Assembly: GCA_036013055.1 (NCBI GenBank)
Contig: DASCQM010000006.1
Span: forward strand, 329,808 to 393,807
Direction of reading: 5' to 3'
Length of the DNA: 64,000 nucleotides
Source of the DNA: SHYR01 sp036013055
GTDB taxonomy: Bacteria > Chloroflexota > Dehalococcoidia > UBA2979
The notes below the pieces were generated by a model. It saw only the letters and a program-made list of their open reading frames with translations, was not told where the DNA came from and did not search any database. Position numbers and translations under genes: made by a program. The stretch's first letter is position 1. Every line of letters starts with the position of its first letter. Shown piece after piece: positions 35,598 to 45,206 of the stretch.

Positions 35598-36770
35598 TTA
35601 GGTGCGAGGCGCCTCGAACACGACCTCGCCGGCCTGCACGACAAGCCGCACGCGCTGTAGCGCCGCGATGTCGACGGTCGGGTCACCATCGACGACCAGC
35701 AGGTCGCCGCGACGGCCAACGTCGAGCGTGCCACGGTCCGCGAGGTCGAGTAGCTCGGCGCTCGTGCTCGTCGCCATCTTCAGCACCTCGGCGGGCGGAA
35801 GATCAGTGAGCAGTTGGAATGCCTCCATGCTGCGGGGCAGGGAGTCGTGCGGGGTACTGGGGATGCCACAGTCGGTGCTCATCAAGATGCGGCAACCGGC
35901 GTCGAGCATCATGCCGAAGAGGTTGACGCGGCTCTCCCATCGCTCCGTGCCGCGCGCGTTCAGCGTGCTGCCGTAGACCGTCGGCGAGATGATGATTCCT
36001 CGCTCCGCGATCTCGGCGATCAACTCGGCGTCACCGTAGAACCCGTCGGCGTTCTGGAACGAGCAGTGCTCGAGCGTGTCGACGCCGCCCGTCACCGCGA
36101 CGCGCACACCCTCCGTGCCGTGGCAGTGCGCCGCGACGCGCAGTCCGAGTGCATGCGCCTCTTCGACGATCGCCGCGATCTCCTCGGCCGTGTACTGCGC
36201 GACGAGCGTGTCGGAGTTCTCCGTCATGTTGCCGCCGGATGCCATCACCTTGATCCAGTCGACGCCCGCCTCGGCTCGTTCGCGCACCGCCGCGCGGATT
36301 GCCGCCTCACCATCGGCTTCTCCGCCGATGAACCAGCAGTGTCCCTTCGTCGTCGTCACCGGCGCGCCCGCGACGATCAGGTCGGCGCCCGGGACGACCC
36401 CGCCAGCGATCGCGTCGCGCAGCGAGGTTGAGAGCGACGTCGGGCTACCTAGGTCGCGGAACGTCGTGATTCCGGACGCGAGCACCGTGCGTGCGGCAGT
36501 CGACATGCGTAGCAGCATCGATGCTTCGGAGTCGCCGTCGAAGACGGCGCGCCAGTTAGCGGCGGCGTTGAAACAGAGGTGGCCATGGCCCTCGATCAGC
36601 CCGGGGAGCACGGTCGCGCCCGCGACGTCGATCACGCGTGCTGCGGAGGGCGCTGCGGCCGCGATGGTGCCGTCGCTGATCGCCAGTTCGCCGTCGGCCG
36701 CGCTGGCGGCGACACCGTCCCAGAGCTGCCCTCCACGCAAGATCAGGCCGGGGTCGTCGTGATTCACCAT
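35598..36770 (-). CDS. Metal-dependent amidohydrolase (imidazolonepropionase/prolidase-like)
   Basis: 390 aa. First metal pair in IEGHGHLCF, a likely carboxylated Lys in WIKVMASGG, His residues in AAHCHGTEG and LEHCSF, and the Asp in STDCGIP, which is the subtype I pattern with a binuclear site. Relatives hydrolyse Xaa-Pro dipeptides, N-acyl amino acids or organophosphates. It ends ten bases from the convergent PLP gene and is preceded on the same strand by the MFS gene, which may supply its substrate. Confidence 0.86.
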   Translation of the reverse strand: MVNHDDPGLILRGGQLWDGVAASAADGELAISDGTIAAAAPSAARVIDVAGATVLPGLIEGHGHLCFNAAANWRAVFDGDSEASMLLRMSTAARTVLASGITTFRDLGSPTSLSTSLRDAIAGGVVPGADLIVAGAPVTTTKGHCWFIGGEADGEAAIRAAVRERAEAGVDWIKVMASGGNMTENSDTLVAQYTAEEIAAIVEEAHALGLRVAAHCHGTEGVRVAVTGGVDTLEHCSFQNADGFYGDAELIAEIAERGIIISPTVYGSTLNARGTERWESRVNLFGMMLDAGCRILMSTDCGIPSTPHDSLPRSMEAFQLLTDLPPAEVLKMATSTSAELLDLADRGTLDVGRRGDLLVVDGDPTVDIAALQRVRLVVQAGEVVFEAPRT

Positions 36771-36827
36771 CGAGGGCGCTCAACCTTCCATCTACGGGTG
36801 CTGACGTGCGAACCGAACATACGCGGT

Positions 36828-38225
36828 CTAATCGAGGTCACGCAGTTTGCTTGTGGCGGCCAGCAGCAGGAGTGACGCGATCACGAGCGCGACGGCGATG
36901 CCGCCGATCGCGATCTGCGCGCCGAAGATCGACGCCGCGAGGCCCACAAAGAACGTCGCAAACGTCGCGACGCTGCGTTGCATCATGTAGACGCTCATCA
37001 CGCGCCCGCGGAACTCGTCCTGCACGTATGCCTGCACCAGCACCATGCTCAGCGACTGCCGCCCGGCGTCGGCGATACCGACGAAGAGCAGAATCCCTGC
37101 CGTTGCCCAGAACCAGGTCGATGCGGAGAACGCGACCAGCGTGACACCGAGCATCACGCCAGAGAACAGGAAGAGGCGGCCGCGTCGATGGGGCGGCAGC
37201 GACGCGACGAACACCGACCCGGTGAGTGAGCCGACGCCGGTGAACGTCATCAGCAGGCCAAGCTGCCCCGGACCCTCACCGAGCACCGCCGCGACGAAGC
37301 CCGGGAGCAGGAAGAGGTACGGCATCGAGAAGACGGCGAAGAGCACGGCGGCGGCGAGCAGCGGGCGCAGCACCGGGTCATGGGCGATGTAGCGGAAGCC
37401 GTCGATCAGTTCGCGGTATCCGCTGCGGCGCTCCGGTTCGGGCTGTTGCGGCTCGTCGCCGTCTTGCAGCATCGCGTTCTCCGTCGGAACGAGCATCAGC
37501 AGGCCGCTGGCGTAGAGGTAGAGCCCGGTGATGATGAAGTAGACCCAGTGCGGCCCGAGGGCAGCGATCAGGAAGCCGGCCGCCGAGGGGGCGAGCAGCC
37601 GCATCGCGTTCATCCCTGCAGCGTTGAGTGCGACGGCGTTCGTCAGTCGGTCGAGCCCGACCACCTCTGGCAGCATCGCCTGGCGCGCGGGCATCATCAG
37701 CGACATCACCGTGCTATGGGCCAGCGCGGCGATCAGGATGTGCTCGAAGCGTAGCACGTCGAAGTAGATCAGCAGGGCGAGCACCAGCGCGTTGCCGCCG
37801 TTCAGCAACTGGCCGATCTGCACGACGCGGCGCTTGTGCTGCACGCGGTCTGCGACGACCCCGCCGGCCAACGAAAAGAGCAGCCCCGGGATCGAGTTGA
37901 AGAGGAAGAGCGTGCCCAGCGCCGTGTATGAGCCGGTTAGTTCGAACACGAGGAACCCGCGCACGAGCTGCTGCATGTTCAGCGAGGCCATCTGGCCGAG
38001 CATCGAGAGCAGGTACCAGCGATAGCCCGCGTCCGCGAGCGACTCGAACGTCCGAATCGACGAGACGCCGCCACTGCGTCCGCCCGATGGTGGAGACGTG
38101 GCCGCAGCAGCCGTCGAGGGTGTCGCTGGCGTCGACGGGACGGCGTCGCGCTCGCCGTCGTCAGACGTGGCGAACCCGTCGTCGGGACGCTCGGTGGCGG
38201 GTGGCACGGGCGGTCGGTTCGTCAC
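36828..38225 (-). CDS. MFS transporter, EntS/MFS_3-like
   Basis: 465 aa. About 65 disordered Thr/Pro/Ser residues precede the first helix; about ten to twelve transmembrane segments follow. RGFLVFELTGSYTALG and GGVVADRVQHKRRV (loop 2-3 motif) are typical of the enterobactin-exporter-like MFS_3 group, mostly exporters. A hydrophilic insert near residues 245-270 separates the two halves. The upstream amidohydrolase on the same strand may be co-transcribed. Confidence 0.84.
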   Translation of the reverse strand: MTNRPPVPPATERPDDGFATSDDGERDAVPSTPATPSTAAAATSPPSGGRSGGVSSIRTFESLADAGYRWYLLSMLGQMASLNMQQLVRGFLVFELTGSYTALGTLFLFNSIPGLLFSLAGGVVADRVQHKRRVVQIGQLLNGGNALVLALLIYFDVLRFEHILIAALAHSTVMSLMMPARQAMLPEVVGLDRLTNAVALNAAGMNAMRLLAPSAAGFLIAALGPHWVYFIITGLYLYASGLLMLVPTENAMLQDGDEPQQPEPERRSGYRELIDGFRYIAHDPVLRPLLAAAVLFAVFSMPYLFLLPGFVAAVLGEGPGQLGLLMTFTGVGSLTGSVFVASLPPHRRGRLFLFSGVMLGVTLVAFSASTWFWATAGILLFVGIADAGRQSLSMVLVQAYVQDEFRGRVMSVYMMQRSVATFATFFVGLAASIFGAQIAIGGIAVALVIASLLLLAATSKLRDLD

Positions 38226-38357
38226 GACGGCAGGTCACGGCGGTTCGTCATCGAGACATCCTGCGCCACCGGCGCACGGAAGAGTAGGTCTCGGTTCACA
38301 CTCTCCGAGCGCATCTGCCACGACTTGCTATCATCGCGGCGCTCGAAGGGGGCATCG

Positions 38358-39269
38358 ATGGGACTCGCTGACCGCACACCGCCGACGAATCCGCAGTACG
38401 AGGCGTACCGCGAACGCTACTCAAACTGGGGCCGCTGGGGTGACGACGACCAGCTCGGCACGCTGAATCACATCACCGACGAAACTCGGCGGGCGGCGGC
38501 CGCGCTGGTCACCGAGGGTCGCAGCGTCACGTGCGCACTGCCGTTCGCGAAGACGCCCGGACCGATGAACGCGAACCCGGCGCAGCACTTCATGCGTATC
38601 AACCCGGGCGGGGCGATGGACTACATCGGGGTCTCGTACCACGGCTTCGTAAACACGCACATCGACGCGCTCTGCCACATGTTTGCCGCCGACGGGCAAC
38701 TCTACAATGGGCGCCCATCGTCGGAGATCACGACCGACGGTGCGAAGACGAATTCCGTCGACTTCTGGCGTGATGGCATCGTCACGCGCGGCGTGCTCTA
38801 CGACATCCCGCGCATGCGTGGTACGGCGCACGTCGAGCAGGACGCCCCCGTCGAGGGCTGGGACCTCGAGGACGCGGCGAAGGAGACGGGGATCGAGCCT
38901 CGGCCCGGTGACGCGGTGCTGGTGCGCTCCGGCCGCGCGCCGTTCATCGAGGCGAACCCGACCCACGGGCATCCGATGCAGAACCCAACGCCCGGCGTGG
39001 CGGCCTCGGCGATCGAGTTCCTCTATGAGACCGATGCGTCGCTGCTCGGCTGGGATCTGCAGGAGGCGAACCCGCAAGAGCTCCCCCGTCTGCCGATCCA
39101 CAGCGTCGTGATCCCGTACATGGGCATGCCGCTGCTCGACAACGCCAACTTTGAGGAGCTGGCGGCAACCTGCGCCGAACTCGGGCGCTGGGAGTTCCAG
39201 CTCGTGATCGCGCCACTCGTCGTCGAAGGTGGCACCGGTTCCCCGGTGAACCCGATCGCGGTGTTCTAG
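38358..39269 (+). CDS. Cyclase family protein (kynurenine formamidase-like)
   Basis: 303 aa. The PF04199 metal motif HxGTHxDxPxH appears here as HGFVNTHIDALCH, keeping the three His and the Asp while replacing Gly by Asn and Pro by Leu. NWGRWGDDDQLGTLNHIT near the N-terminus is a long-form hallmark. Members hydrolyse N-formyl-kynurenine, isatin or related cyclic amides using Mn or Zn. GGGGG lies a few bases before the ATG at 38358. It is convergent with the double CoA transferase. Confidence 0.86.
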   Translation: MGLADRTPPTNPQYEAYRERYSNWGRWGDDDQLGTLNHITDETRRAAAALVTEGRSVTCALPFAKTPGPMNANPAQHFMRINPGGAMDYIGVSYHGFVNTHIDALCHMFAADGQLYNGRPSSEITTDGAKTNSVDFWRDGIVTRGVLYDIPRMRGTAHVEQDAPVEGWDLEDAAKETGIEPRPGDAVLVRSGRAPFIEANPTHGHPMQNPTPGVAASAIEFLYETDASLLGWDLQEANPQELPRLPIHSVVIPYMGMPLLDNANFEELAATCAELGRWEFQLVIAPLVVEGGTGSPVNPIAVF

Positions 39270-39307
39270 GCGGTACGTCTAGAGGCGTTCTAGAGGAGCC
39301 GCTGGAG

Positions 39308-41749
39308 CTATCCGACGATCGGCGCGTCGACGATCACGTTCGCGGCGTCGAGAGCGTCGATCTCCGCCTCGCTGAGACCGCCGAGTTCCGAGAGCACCGC
39401 GCGGTTGTGCTCGCCGAAGCGCGGTGCCGGTCGCACGCCGTCGAACGGTCGACGTGCGAGACGCCAGACCGGACGGCTTGTGCGACAGACGCCCGCGTCC
39501 GCGTGGTCATACGTCGGGAAGAACTCCCGCGCCGCGAGATGCTCGTCTCGCACCAGCATGTAGCCGGAGAGCACCGGCGCGGCGGAGACACCGGCCGCCT
39601 GCAGCACCTCGGCAGCCTCGCCCGGTTCGCGATCGGCCGCCCATTCCGCGATCACGGCATCGATGGCGTCACGCGCCGCCTGACGACCCTCTGCGGTTGT
39701 GTAGTCGTCGCTGTCGAGGCGGGCGTCACCGATCACGCCACGGAGCGCATCCCACGCGGCGTCGCTGTCGACCGCGATCGCGAGCCATGTCTCCGCGATC
39801 TCGCCGAGCGGGTTGCCGCGCGGATCCATCATCGGGCGCTGTTCGCCGTCGCGGGTGCGGTAGACGTTGTGCGGCGCAAAGAGCGGATCGGCGTTGCCGA
39901 TGCGGACGGGCAGGGGATGGCCGGCGGATGCCGCAGCCATGTACTCGCCGACGAGCCCGATCACGTTGTCGCGCTGAGCGATTACCGCGTACGCACCCTC
40001 GCCGCTCTGCTCGCGCGCGACGAGCGCCATCGCGACGGCACCAGCGGTCACGATGCCCGCCACGGGGTCGCCGTAGGAGATGCCGCTCTTGTGCGGCACG
40101 TCACCGTCGTAGCCCTGCACGGCGACGAGGCCGCCCATCTGCTCGATCGACGGTCCGAAGCCGACGCGGGCGGCCTCCGCGCCCTCGTGCCCGAAGCCGG
40201 GCATCGAAATCACGACGATGCGCGGGTTGATCGCCTTCAGCGCTTCGTAGCCGATGCCGAGGCGTTCAGCGACGCCGGAGCTCCAGTTCTCCATCACGAC
40301 ATCGGAGTTCTCGACCATGCGCAGGAAGGCCGCCAGCCCGTCCGGGTTGGAGATATCGAGCGCCATCCCTCGCTTGTTGCGGTTGTATTCGTTGAAGTAC
40401 GCGGCCTTGTTGTAGGCGAGCGGGTCTTCGGCCATCGCGGCGATCCCACGCACGCCGTCCGGGAAGCTGGGGCCCTCGATGTGGATCACATCCGCGCCCA
40501 TGTCCGCGAGGAAGCGCGCCGCGAACGGCCCGGCCCAGATCTGCGTCAGGTCGAGCACGCGAATGCCGTCGAGCGGCAGCTTCGCGGCGCCGACTGTGGC
40601 GGTGCCTTCGGCGGTGGTTGCGACACCGTTGAGGTCGGCAAGCACCTCGGCTGTGTGTTCGCCGAGCAGCGGCGCGCGACGTTGCTCGCCGCGGCTGCCG
40701 TTGATCGTGATCGGGCCGGCGGGCATCTGGTACTCGCCGATCACGGGGTGCTCTACGCGCTGCCAGAATCCGGCTTCGACGAGCGGCGGCCACTGTAGCA
40801 ATTCGTCGGGCGTGGGAATCAGCGAGAAGGGAGCGCGTGCGGCCCCTGACTCGTCGTAGATTTCGCGCGCCGTGCGCGCCATCGTCCATTCGGTGATCAG
40901 GGCAGACGCGATCGCGTTCGCCTCCGGCGTCAGCATCATGCCCTGGAACATCGGATCCTGCGGCAGCTCCGGGTGCCCGATCAGCTCGTAGACCGAGGGT
41001 GCCTGCCGCGCCATCGCGGCCACGCCGACGAACCCGTCCGCGCAGGGGTAGATGCCCCAGACGGCGCGCGCCTGGTTGCCTGCCCTCGTCTGGTCGCCGC
41101 CGCGCACCATCGCCGCTGGGCCGTGCCCTTCGAGCGAGGACGCCTGCACCTCCTGGATCGAGATATCGATGTGGTCGCCGAGCCCCATGCTGCGGGCGGC
41201 GTAGAGCGCAACGAGCGACGACGAGAAGCCGTGCAGACCCGCCTGGTAGTACGACTGGTGGCCGGCGGTCTTCAGGGGTGGCTTGTCGGGGTCGCCGCAG
41301 ATCATCATCTGGCCGCCCGCGGCGAACGCCGTCAGCGCCGTCGTGCGCCAGCTCGCACGCGGGCCGTCCAGCCCGAACGGCGTGATCGAGCAGACGACGA
41401 GGGCGGGGCGCTCCTCGATCACGGCGTCGAGGTCGATGCCGACGTCTGCCAGTTCGCCCGGCGCGTGGCTCTCGATCACCACGTCGGCGGTTCGCAGCAG
41501 CGCGAGCAGTTGCTCCCGCTGCGCCTCGTCGGCGACGTCGATTGTTGCGCTGCGCTTCCCGGCGTTGAGGTACGCGAAGAGGATGCTGGCCTCACGCCCG
41601 TCGCCGGCGAAGGGCGGCAGCGAGCGGGTCGGGTCGCCGTTGGGTGGTTCGACCTTGACGACGTCGGCGCCGTAGACGGCGAACAGTCTCGCGGCGAACG
41701 CGCCGGCGACGTCGGTGCTGAGATCGATTACGCGTGTGCCGGTGAGCAT
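39308..41749 (-). CDS. Double-domain CaiB/BaiF (class III) CoA transferase
   Basis: 813 aa with two complete class III CoA-transferase units in tandem. Unit 1 covers about residues 1-375 and starts LTGTRVIDLSTDVAG; unit 2, about 390-810, starts LPLDGIRVLDLTQIWAG. The catalytic Asp position reads GHQSYYQAG in unit 1, so the Asp is absent, but SYGDPVAGI in unit 2, so it is present. One unit therefore should be catalytic and the other structural. The ATG at 41749 has AAGGG seven bases upstream; a GTG nine codons earlier is possible. CoA donor and acceptor are unknown. Confidence 0.88.
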   Translation of the reverse strand: MLTGTRVIDLSTDVAGAFAARLFAVYGADVVKVEPPNGDPTRSLPPFAGDGREASILFAYLNAGKRSATIDVADEAQREQLLALLRTADVVIESHAPGELADVGIDLDAVIEERPALVVCSITPFGLDGPRASWRTTALTAFAAGGQMMICGDPDKPPLKTAGHQSYYQAGLHGFSSSLVALYAARSMGLGDHIDISIQEVQASSLEGHGPAAMVRGGDQTRAGNQARAVWGIYPCADGFVGVAAMARQAPSVYELIGHPELPQDPMFQGMMLTPEANAIASALITEWTMARTAREIYDESGAARAPFSLIPTPDELLQWPPLVEAGFWQRVEHPVIGEYQMPAGPITINGSRGEQRRAPLLGEHTAEVLADLNGVATTAEGTATVGAAKLPLDGIRVLDLTQIWAGPFAARFLADMGADVIHIEGPSFPDGVRGIAAMAEDPLAYNKAAYFNEYNRNKRGMALDISNPDGLAAFLRMVENSDVVMENWSSGVAERLGIGYEALKAINPRIVVISMPGFGHEGAEAARVGFGPSIEQMGGLVAVQGYDGDVPHKSGISYGDPVAGIVTAGAVAMALVAREQSGEGAYAVIAQRDNVIGLVGEYMAAASAGHPLPVRIGNADPLFAPHNVYRTRDGEQRPMMDPRGNPLGEIAETWLAIAVDSDAAWDALRGVIGDARLDSDDYTTAEGRQAARDAIDAVIAEWAADREPGEAAEVLQAAGVSAAPVLSGYMLVRDEHLAAREFFPTYDHADAGVCRTSRPVWRLARRPFDGVRPAPRFGEHNRAVLSELGGLSEAEIDALDAANVIVDAPIVG

Positions 41750-41835
41750 GCCGTGGCCCTTCATTCGAACGTTCACTCAAATCTGCGCGGATACTAGCAG
41801 CCGTCAGAGAGCGATGCCGATGTGGATCACGAGAT

Positions 41836-41867
41836 CACAGAGGCCCGCCGATCGGCAAGCCTCTGTG
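41836..41867 (-). terminator. Hairpin after the diiron/SCP2 operon
   Basis: Perfect 9-bp arms CACAGAGGC and GCCTCTGTG, with a second palindrome GCCGATCGGC inside the loop. It lies just past the stop of the SCP2-like gene and ahead of the CoA transferase start, so it probably separates the two transcripts. Confidence 0.7.
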
Positions 41868-41892
41868 GAGTTACTTCAACATGGTTCGCTCG

Positions 41893-42342
41893 TCAGGCGG
41901 TCGCGCCTTCCAGCGTGAAGTTCGTCTCAAGCTCGCGCGAGTTGTCCATGAACTGCTGCAGGCTCGGGTTGTAGCGGAAGAATTTGTCGGCCGCGAACCC
42001 GTCCTCGGCGAAGTTCTTGTGAATCGGCTCTTCGTCGACCAGATCCAACGTGTTCAGCGTCCAGTCGCGGCCGGCAGTCCCGTTCGCCTTGATGTCCTCG
42101 ATCATGCCGCGCCACTTCTCAGGGGAAATCTCGATCACGAAGTCGGCATCGCGCAGCGCCGACTCCTCGACCGCTCGTACGTCGCCGACGGTGAGCACGT
42201 CGAAGGTGACGTTGTAGGCGCTGTCGCCGGCCTTGAAGACGATCACCGCGTTCATGCGGCCGAACTTCTGGAAGACCGGATCCTCGTTGGCCATGTCGGC
42301 CAGCGCCTGGAACCACTCAACGGATGGAAAATCGACGGCCAT
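41893..42342 (-). CDS. SCP2 sterol-binding-like protein
   Basis: 149 aa. The alpha/beta sequence with GRMNAVIVFKAGDSAYNVTF followed by ADFVIEISPEKWRGMIED resembles SCP2-type lipid-binding domains, also found at the C-terminus of alkyl sulfatases. It has no catalytic motif. As last gene of the diiron operon it may present a hydrophobic substrate to the oxygenase; this is inference. An aromatic, acidic C-terminal extension (KFFRYNPSLQQFMDN) goes beyond the usual domain. Confidence 0.65.
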   Translation of the reverse strand: MAVDFPSVEWFQALADMANEDPVFQKFGRMNAVIVFKAGDSAYNVTFDVLTVGDVRAVEESALRDADFVIEISPEKWRGMIEDIKANGTAGRDWTLNTLDLVDEEPIHKNFAEDGFAADKFFRYNPSLQQFMDNSRELETNFTLEGATA

Positions 42343-42387
42343 GACGCCTCCTCGGGGTCTCGCTCGTTGTGCTGTTGTCGCGCGGCG

Positions 42388-42693
42388 CTAGAAGTCGACG
42401 GGGTCGCCGGGGTCGTCCACCACGTCGTACGGAATCATCTTCTCAAGGTGCTTCATCGGGTCGGCGTAGGATGCCGTTCGCTTCATCTCGTCTTCAACGA
42501 TGTGCTTGTACTTCGGGTCGAGCGACCGCAGCTCATCGAGCTCCGAGTGGGCGACCGCGAAGCTACCGAGCTTCTTGTCGATGTTGGTCGAGCCACACTC
42601 CTGGCAACTGGTTGGCGCGCGGAAATAGATCGTGCGCACCAGCAACTCGATCTCGGCTGAACAATCTTTGCAGCGGTATTCGTGAATCGGCAT
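42388..42693 (-). CDS. FmdB-type zinc-ribbon protein
   Basis: 101 aa. The N-terminus MPIHEYRCKDC, followed by CQECG about 20 residues later, is the CxxC...CxxC ribbon of FmdB/DUF-type proteins. The acidic C-terminal 60 residues are specific to this protein. Its ATG begins two bases after the stop of the upstream diiron paralogue, so the two are translationally linked. FmdB was first seen near formamidase genes as a putative regulator; in oxygenase operons such ribbons may help assembly. Confidence 0.8.
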   Translation of the reverse strand: MPIHEYRCKDCSAEIELLVRTIYFRAPTSCQECGSTNIDKKLGSFAVAHSELDELRSLDPKYKHIVEDEMKRTASYADPMKHLEKMIPYDVVDDPGDPVDF

Positions 42694-42695
42694 TG

Positions 42696-43799
42696 CTAGG
42701 TCGCCTCCTCTGGCTCCAGCCACCGGGCGAGTGCGCCGATCATGTTCGTGCGGCGCGCGATGCCGGTCCATTCGATGCGGTCGGCGTAACTGTTCACCCA
42801 GTCGCGGCGCATGCGATTGACTATCTCCATGCCTTCGTCGATGTGTTCGACACCGCCGCCGAAGAGCACCGCCAGCGCCTCCCATAACACGTGGTCGCGC
42901 TCATCGCGTGCGACCTGCGCCTCGGCACCGCCGAGCGCCACCGCGTAGGCGCGGGCGCGCATCGGGTTCTTCGTGAACGAGAAGCGGACGTGCTCCATGC
43001 CGTACTGGATGTGGCGGGTGACGTCGGCGAGGTATCGCGCGGCCATCTGGCGGTCCAGCTCGGTCGGCCCGTAGACCGTGAGGTAACGCAGGATCGTGTG
43101 CGTGAAGGAGCCGCGCACGAGGTACATCAGGATCGCCGTCTCGGTCCACCCCGAGTAGCACTCGAAGATCATGCGGTTCACCCAGCCGGGGTTCTCCATC
43201 AGCATGCCGCCGCCGTTGAGCATCGCTCGCTTGCGGTAGCCGTCGAACATGCGGGCGTTGTCGTAGACGTTGACCGAGAGGTGCAGCTTCACTTCGTGGT
43301 AGACCGGGTTCAGCTCGCGGAACCAGCCGGAGATCGTCTCCATCTCCACCTGCGCGTGCGTCGCCAGCTCCGTCGCCACCTGGCAGAGCGCGAGTTCGAC
43401 AGCCTCTGGGACGCCGTGGCCGCTCTCCCACGGCAGGTCGGTCGCGGTGCTCCAGCGGCGCTGGATCGCCTCCTCGTACAACTCGCCGGCGTTGTCGGCC
43501 CAGAGCCGGAAGGCGTCACAGACCGAGTAGCCACCGACATCCGTGACGCCGATCACGGGGATCGCCCCGCGCGGGATGCGGTTGCGGCCGTCGACGTGGT
43601 CGGGGATGTGCCCGTAGATGCCGATGTTGAGGTCATCGATCGTCAGGCCCGCCTCTGAGCTCGACGGTCGTGCGCGGGTGCCCCACTGCAGCGAGAGCTG
43701 TCGCGGATCGCGGGGCGGTGCTGTGCCGGCCGACTGGGCGACGCCCGCCTGTGCTGCCAGATTCGCCGGAAGGGCCGGTCGTGCTTCGCCTTGAACCAT
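42696..43799 (-). CDS. Ferritin-like diiron-oxygenase paralogue with lost metal ligands
   Basis: 367 aa. It shares LYEEAIQRRWSTATDLPW (residues 107-124) and the RKRAMLNGGG helix with the next upstream gene. Aligning the two, the ligand Glu154, Glu186, His189, Glu237 and Glu267 of that protein become Ala149, Asn181, Met184, Gly230 and Val260 here; only the last His (His263 in DVTRH) remains. It therefore cannot hold a normal diiron site. I infer a pseudo-enzyme partner forming a heteromer with the intact paralogue, as beta subunits do in soluble methane or phenol monooxygenases. A disordered 50-residue N-terminus precedes the fold. Confidence 0.78.
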   Translation of the reverse strand: MVQGEARPALPANLAAQAGVAQSAGTAPPRDPRQLSLQWGTRARPSSSEAGLTIDDLNIGIYGHIPDHVDGRNRIPRGAIPVIGVTDVGGYSVCDAFRLWADNAGELYEEAIQRRWSTATDLPWESGHGVPEAVELALCQVATELATHAQVEMETISGWFRELNPVYHEVKLHLSVNVYDNARMFDGYRKRAMLNGGGMLMENPGWVNRMIFECYSGWTETAILMYLVRGSFTHTILRYLTVYGPTELDRQMAARYLADVTRHIQYGMEHVRFSFTKNPMRARAYAVALGGAEAQVARDERDHVLWEALAVLFGGGVEHIDEGMEIVNRMRRDWVNSYADRIEWTGIARRTNMIGALARWLEPEEAT

Positions 43800-43875
43800 C
43801 GTCTACCTCGCTCTGTCGCCTTCGGGAGCGGTACCTACGTGGATGCGCTCACGTGACTCGTCGTGACTGCTGCTG

Positions 43876-45021
43876 CTAGGCAGCGACGTACTGCTGAAGC
43901 ACGGGCATCGCGCGGCCGTTCTCGAATCGCTCGCCGAAGCCGGCGACGCGGACGCGCTGGATGTACTCCTTGATCTGGCGCTGGCGCATCGCCATCGCCA
44001 GTTGCTCGCCCTCTTCCATCTTGTCGTCGCCGCCGCCGAGCAGCACCGAGAGCGAGTTGCCTGTGAGGCCGCCACGCTGCAACGGGTTCTGCGTGCCGCC
44101 GGTGCCAAAGACGAGGCCCTGCTCGACCTCATCGAGGTAGCAGTGAATCTCTTCCTTGCGCTCCGGCTGCGCCTCGGCCAGGTACTTGAGGTGCAGCACG
44201 CCGAACGCGACGTGGCGCGACTCGTCGGAGGCGGCCAGCCGGTAGATGTTCTTCTCGGCGTCGTTGTAGCTCATGCGCTCGCCCATGCGGAAGATCGTGA
44301 GCACGAGCCCCTCGCCGCTGATGTGCAGGCGGGCCGACATCTCCGTGAAGTCGCGCGCGCTGTCGATGTTGCCGACGAAGCCGCCGGCAAAGGCGCGGGA
44401 CTGTTCCATCAGCCCACCACCGTTGGCGAGTGCGCGCTTGCGGAAGACATCGAGGTGGCGGGCCTCGTCCATGATCTGCGAGATCAAGAACATCCGAGGC
44501 TCATAGAAGTCTGGTGACGTGTCGGCGATCCACCGCCCGGGTACATCGCCGGCGACGAATTCGACGTCGGTGAGGAACGTCGCGAGCTCGCACTCGGCGC
44601 GCTCGATGTCGTCGGGCAGCTCAGCGAGGGTGTCCCATGGGATGTCGGTGGCGGACGACCACTGGCGCTGGATCGCCTCTTCGTAGAGATCGGCGGCGTT
44701 GCGCAGCCAGACATCGCCCTTGGTGCGGATGCGGTAGTTGCCGATCTGCGGCGTCGAACTGCGGGCGATCGCCCCGCGGGGCCGGCCCGTCATGTTCTCG
44801 CTGTACTCCGGCACCGAGCCGAAGATCCCCTGATCGACATCGCCGAGCTGGAGCCCAGCCGGCCCGCTGTCGAGCTCGTTGCCCCACGTGTCCTGCTTCT
44901 GGAGCCAGTCGAGCTTGTAGCCGCGCTCGCGGCCGTAGTCCAGGAGTTTCGAGAAGGGACTGTCTGCCTGGGACGCTGCTGCGTCGCCGGTCTGATCGGT
45001 CGGCTGGTCGGTTGTCGTCAT
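43876..45021 (-). CDS. Ferritin-like diiron oxygenase/oxidase (intact ligand set)
   Basis: 381 aa. Predicted iron ligands are Glu154, Glu186 and His189 (DEARH), Glu237 (SGEGL), Glu267 and His270 (DESRH). The 32-residue step from Glu154 to Glu186 equals that of R2-like ligand-binding oxidases. LYEEAIQRQW and SSATDIPW (residues 112-128) are a family hallmark. The likely role is O2-dependent oxidation of an organic substrate; which one is unknown. It is first in an operon with its degenerate paralogue, an FmdB ribbon and an SCP2-like protein. ATG at 45021 was chosen over an upstream start. Confidence 0.8.
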   Translation of the reverse strand: MTTTDQPTDQTGDAAASQADSPFSKLLDYGRERGYKLDWLQKQDTWGNELDSGPAGLQLGDVDQGIFGSVPEYSENMTGRPRGAIARSSTPQIGNYRIRTKGDVWLRNAADLYEEAIQRQWSSATDIPWDTLAELPDDIERAECELATFLTDVEFVAGDVPGRWIADTSPDFYEPRMFLISQIMDEARHLDVFRKRALANGGGLMEQSRAFAGGFVGNIDSARDFTEMSARLHISGEGLVLTIFRMGERMSYNDAEKNIYRLAASDESRHVAFGVLHLKYLAEAQPERKEEIHCYLDEVEQGLVFGTGGTQNPLQRGGLTGNSLSVLLGGGDDKMEEGEQLAMAMRQRQIKEYIQRVRVAGFGERFENGRAMPVLQQYVAA

Positions 45022-45206
45022 GGGCGCACCACCTGTCCGCAATGTTGAAAACACGACACACAGAGCCTGTGCGCATGTATCTGTGGAGCATACAACGCTC
45101 AACGTTGACCAACACCCTACGACGGACGTGCTACGTAAGCGCTGGAGCGCGTCGATCGGGTGAGTGGTTCGGGTTATCTGCCAGCCCCGTCAGACGGGCG
45201 CGAACG

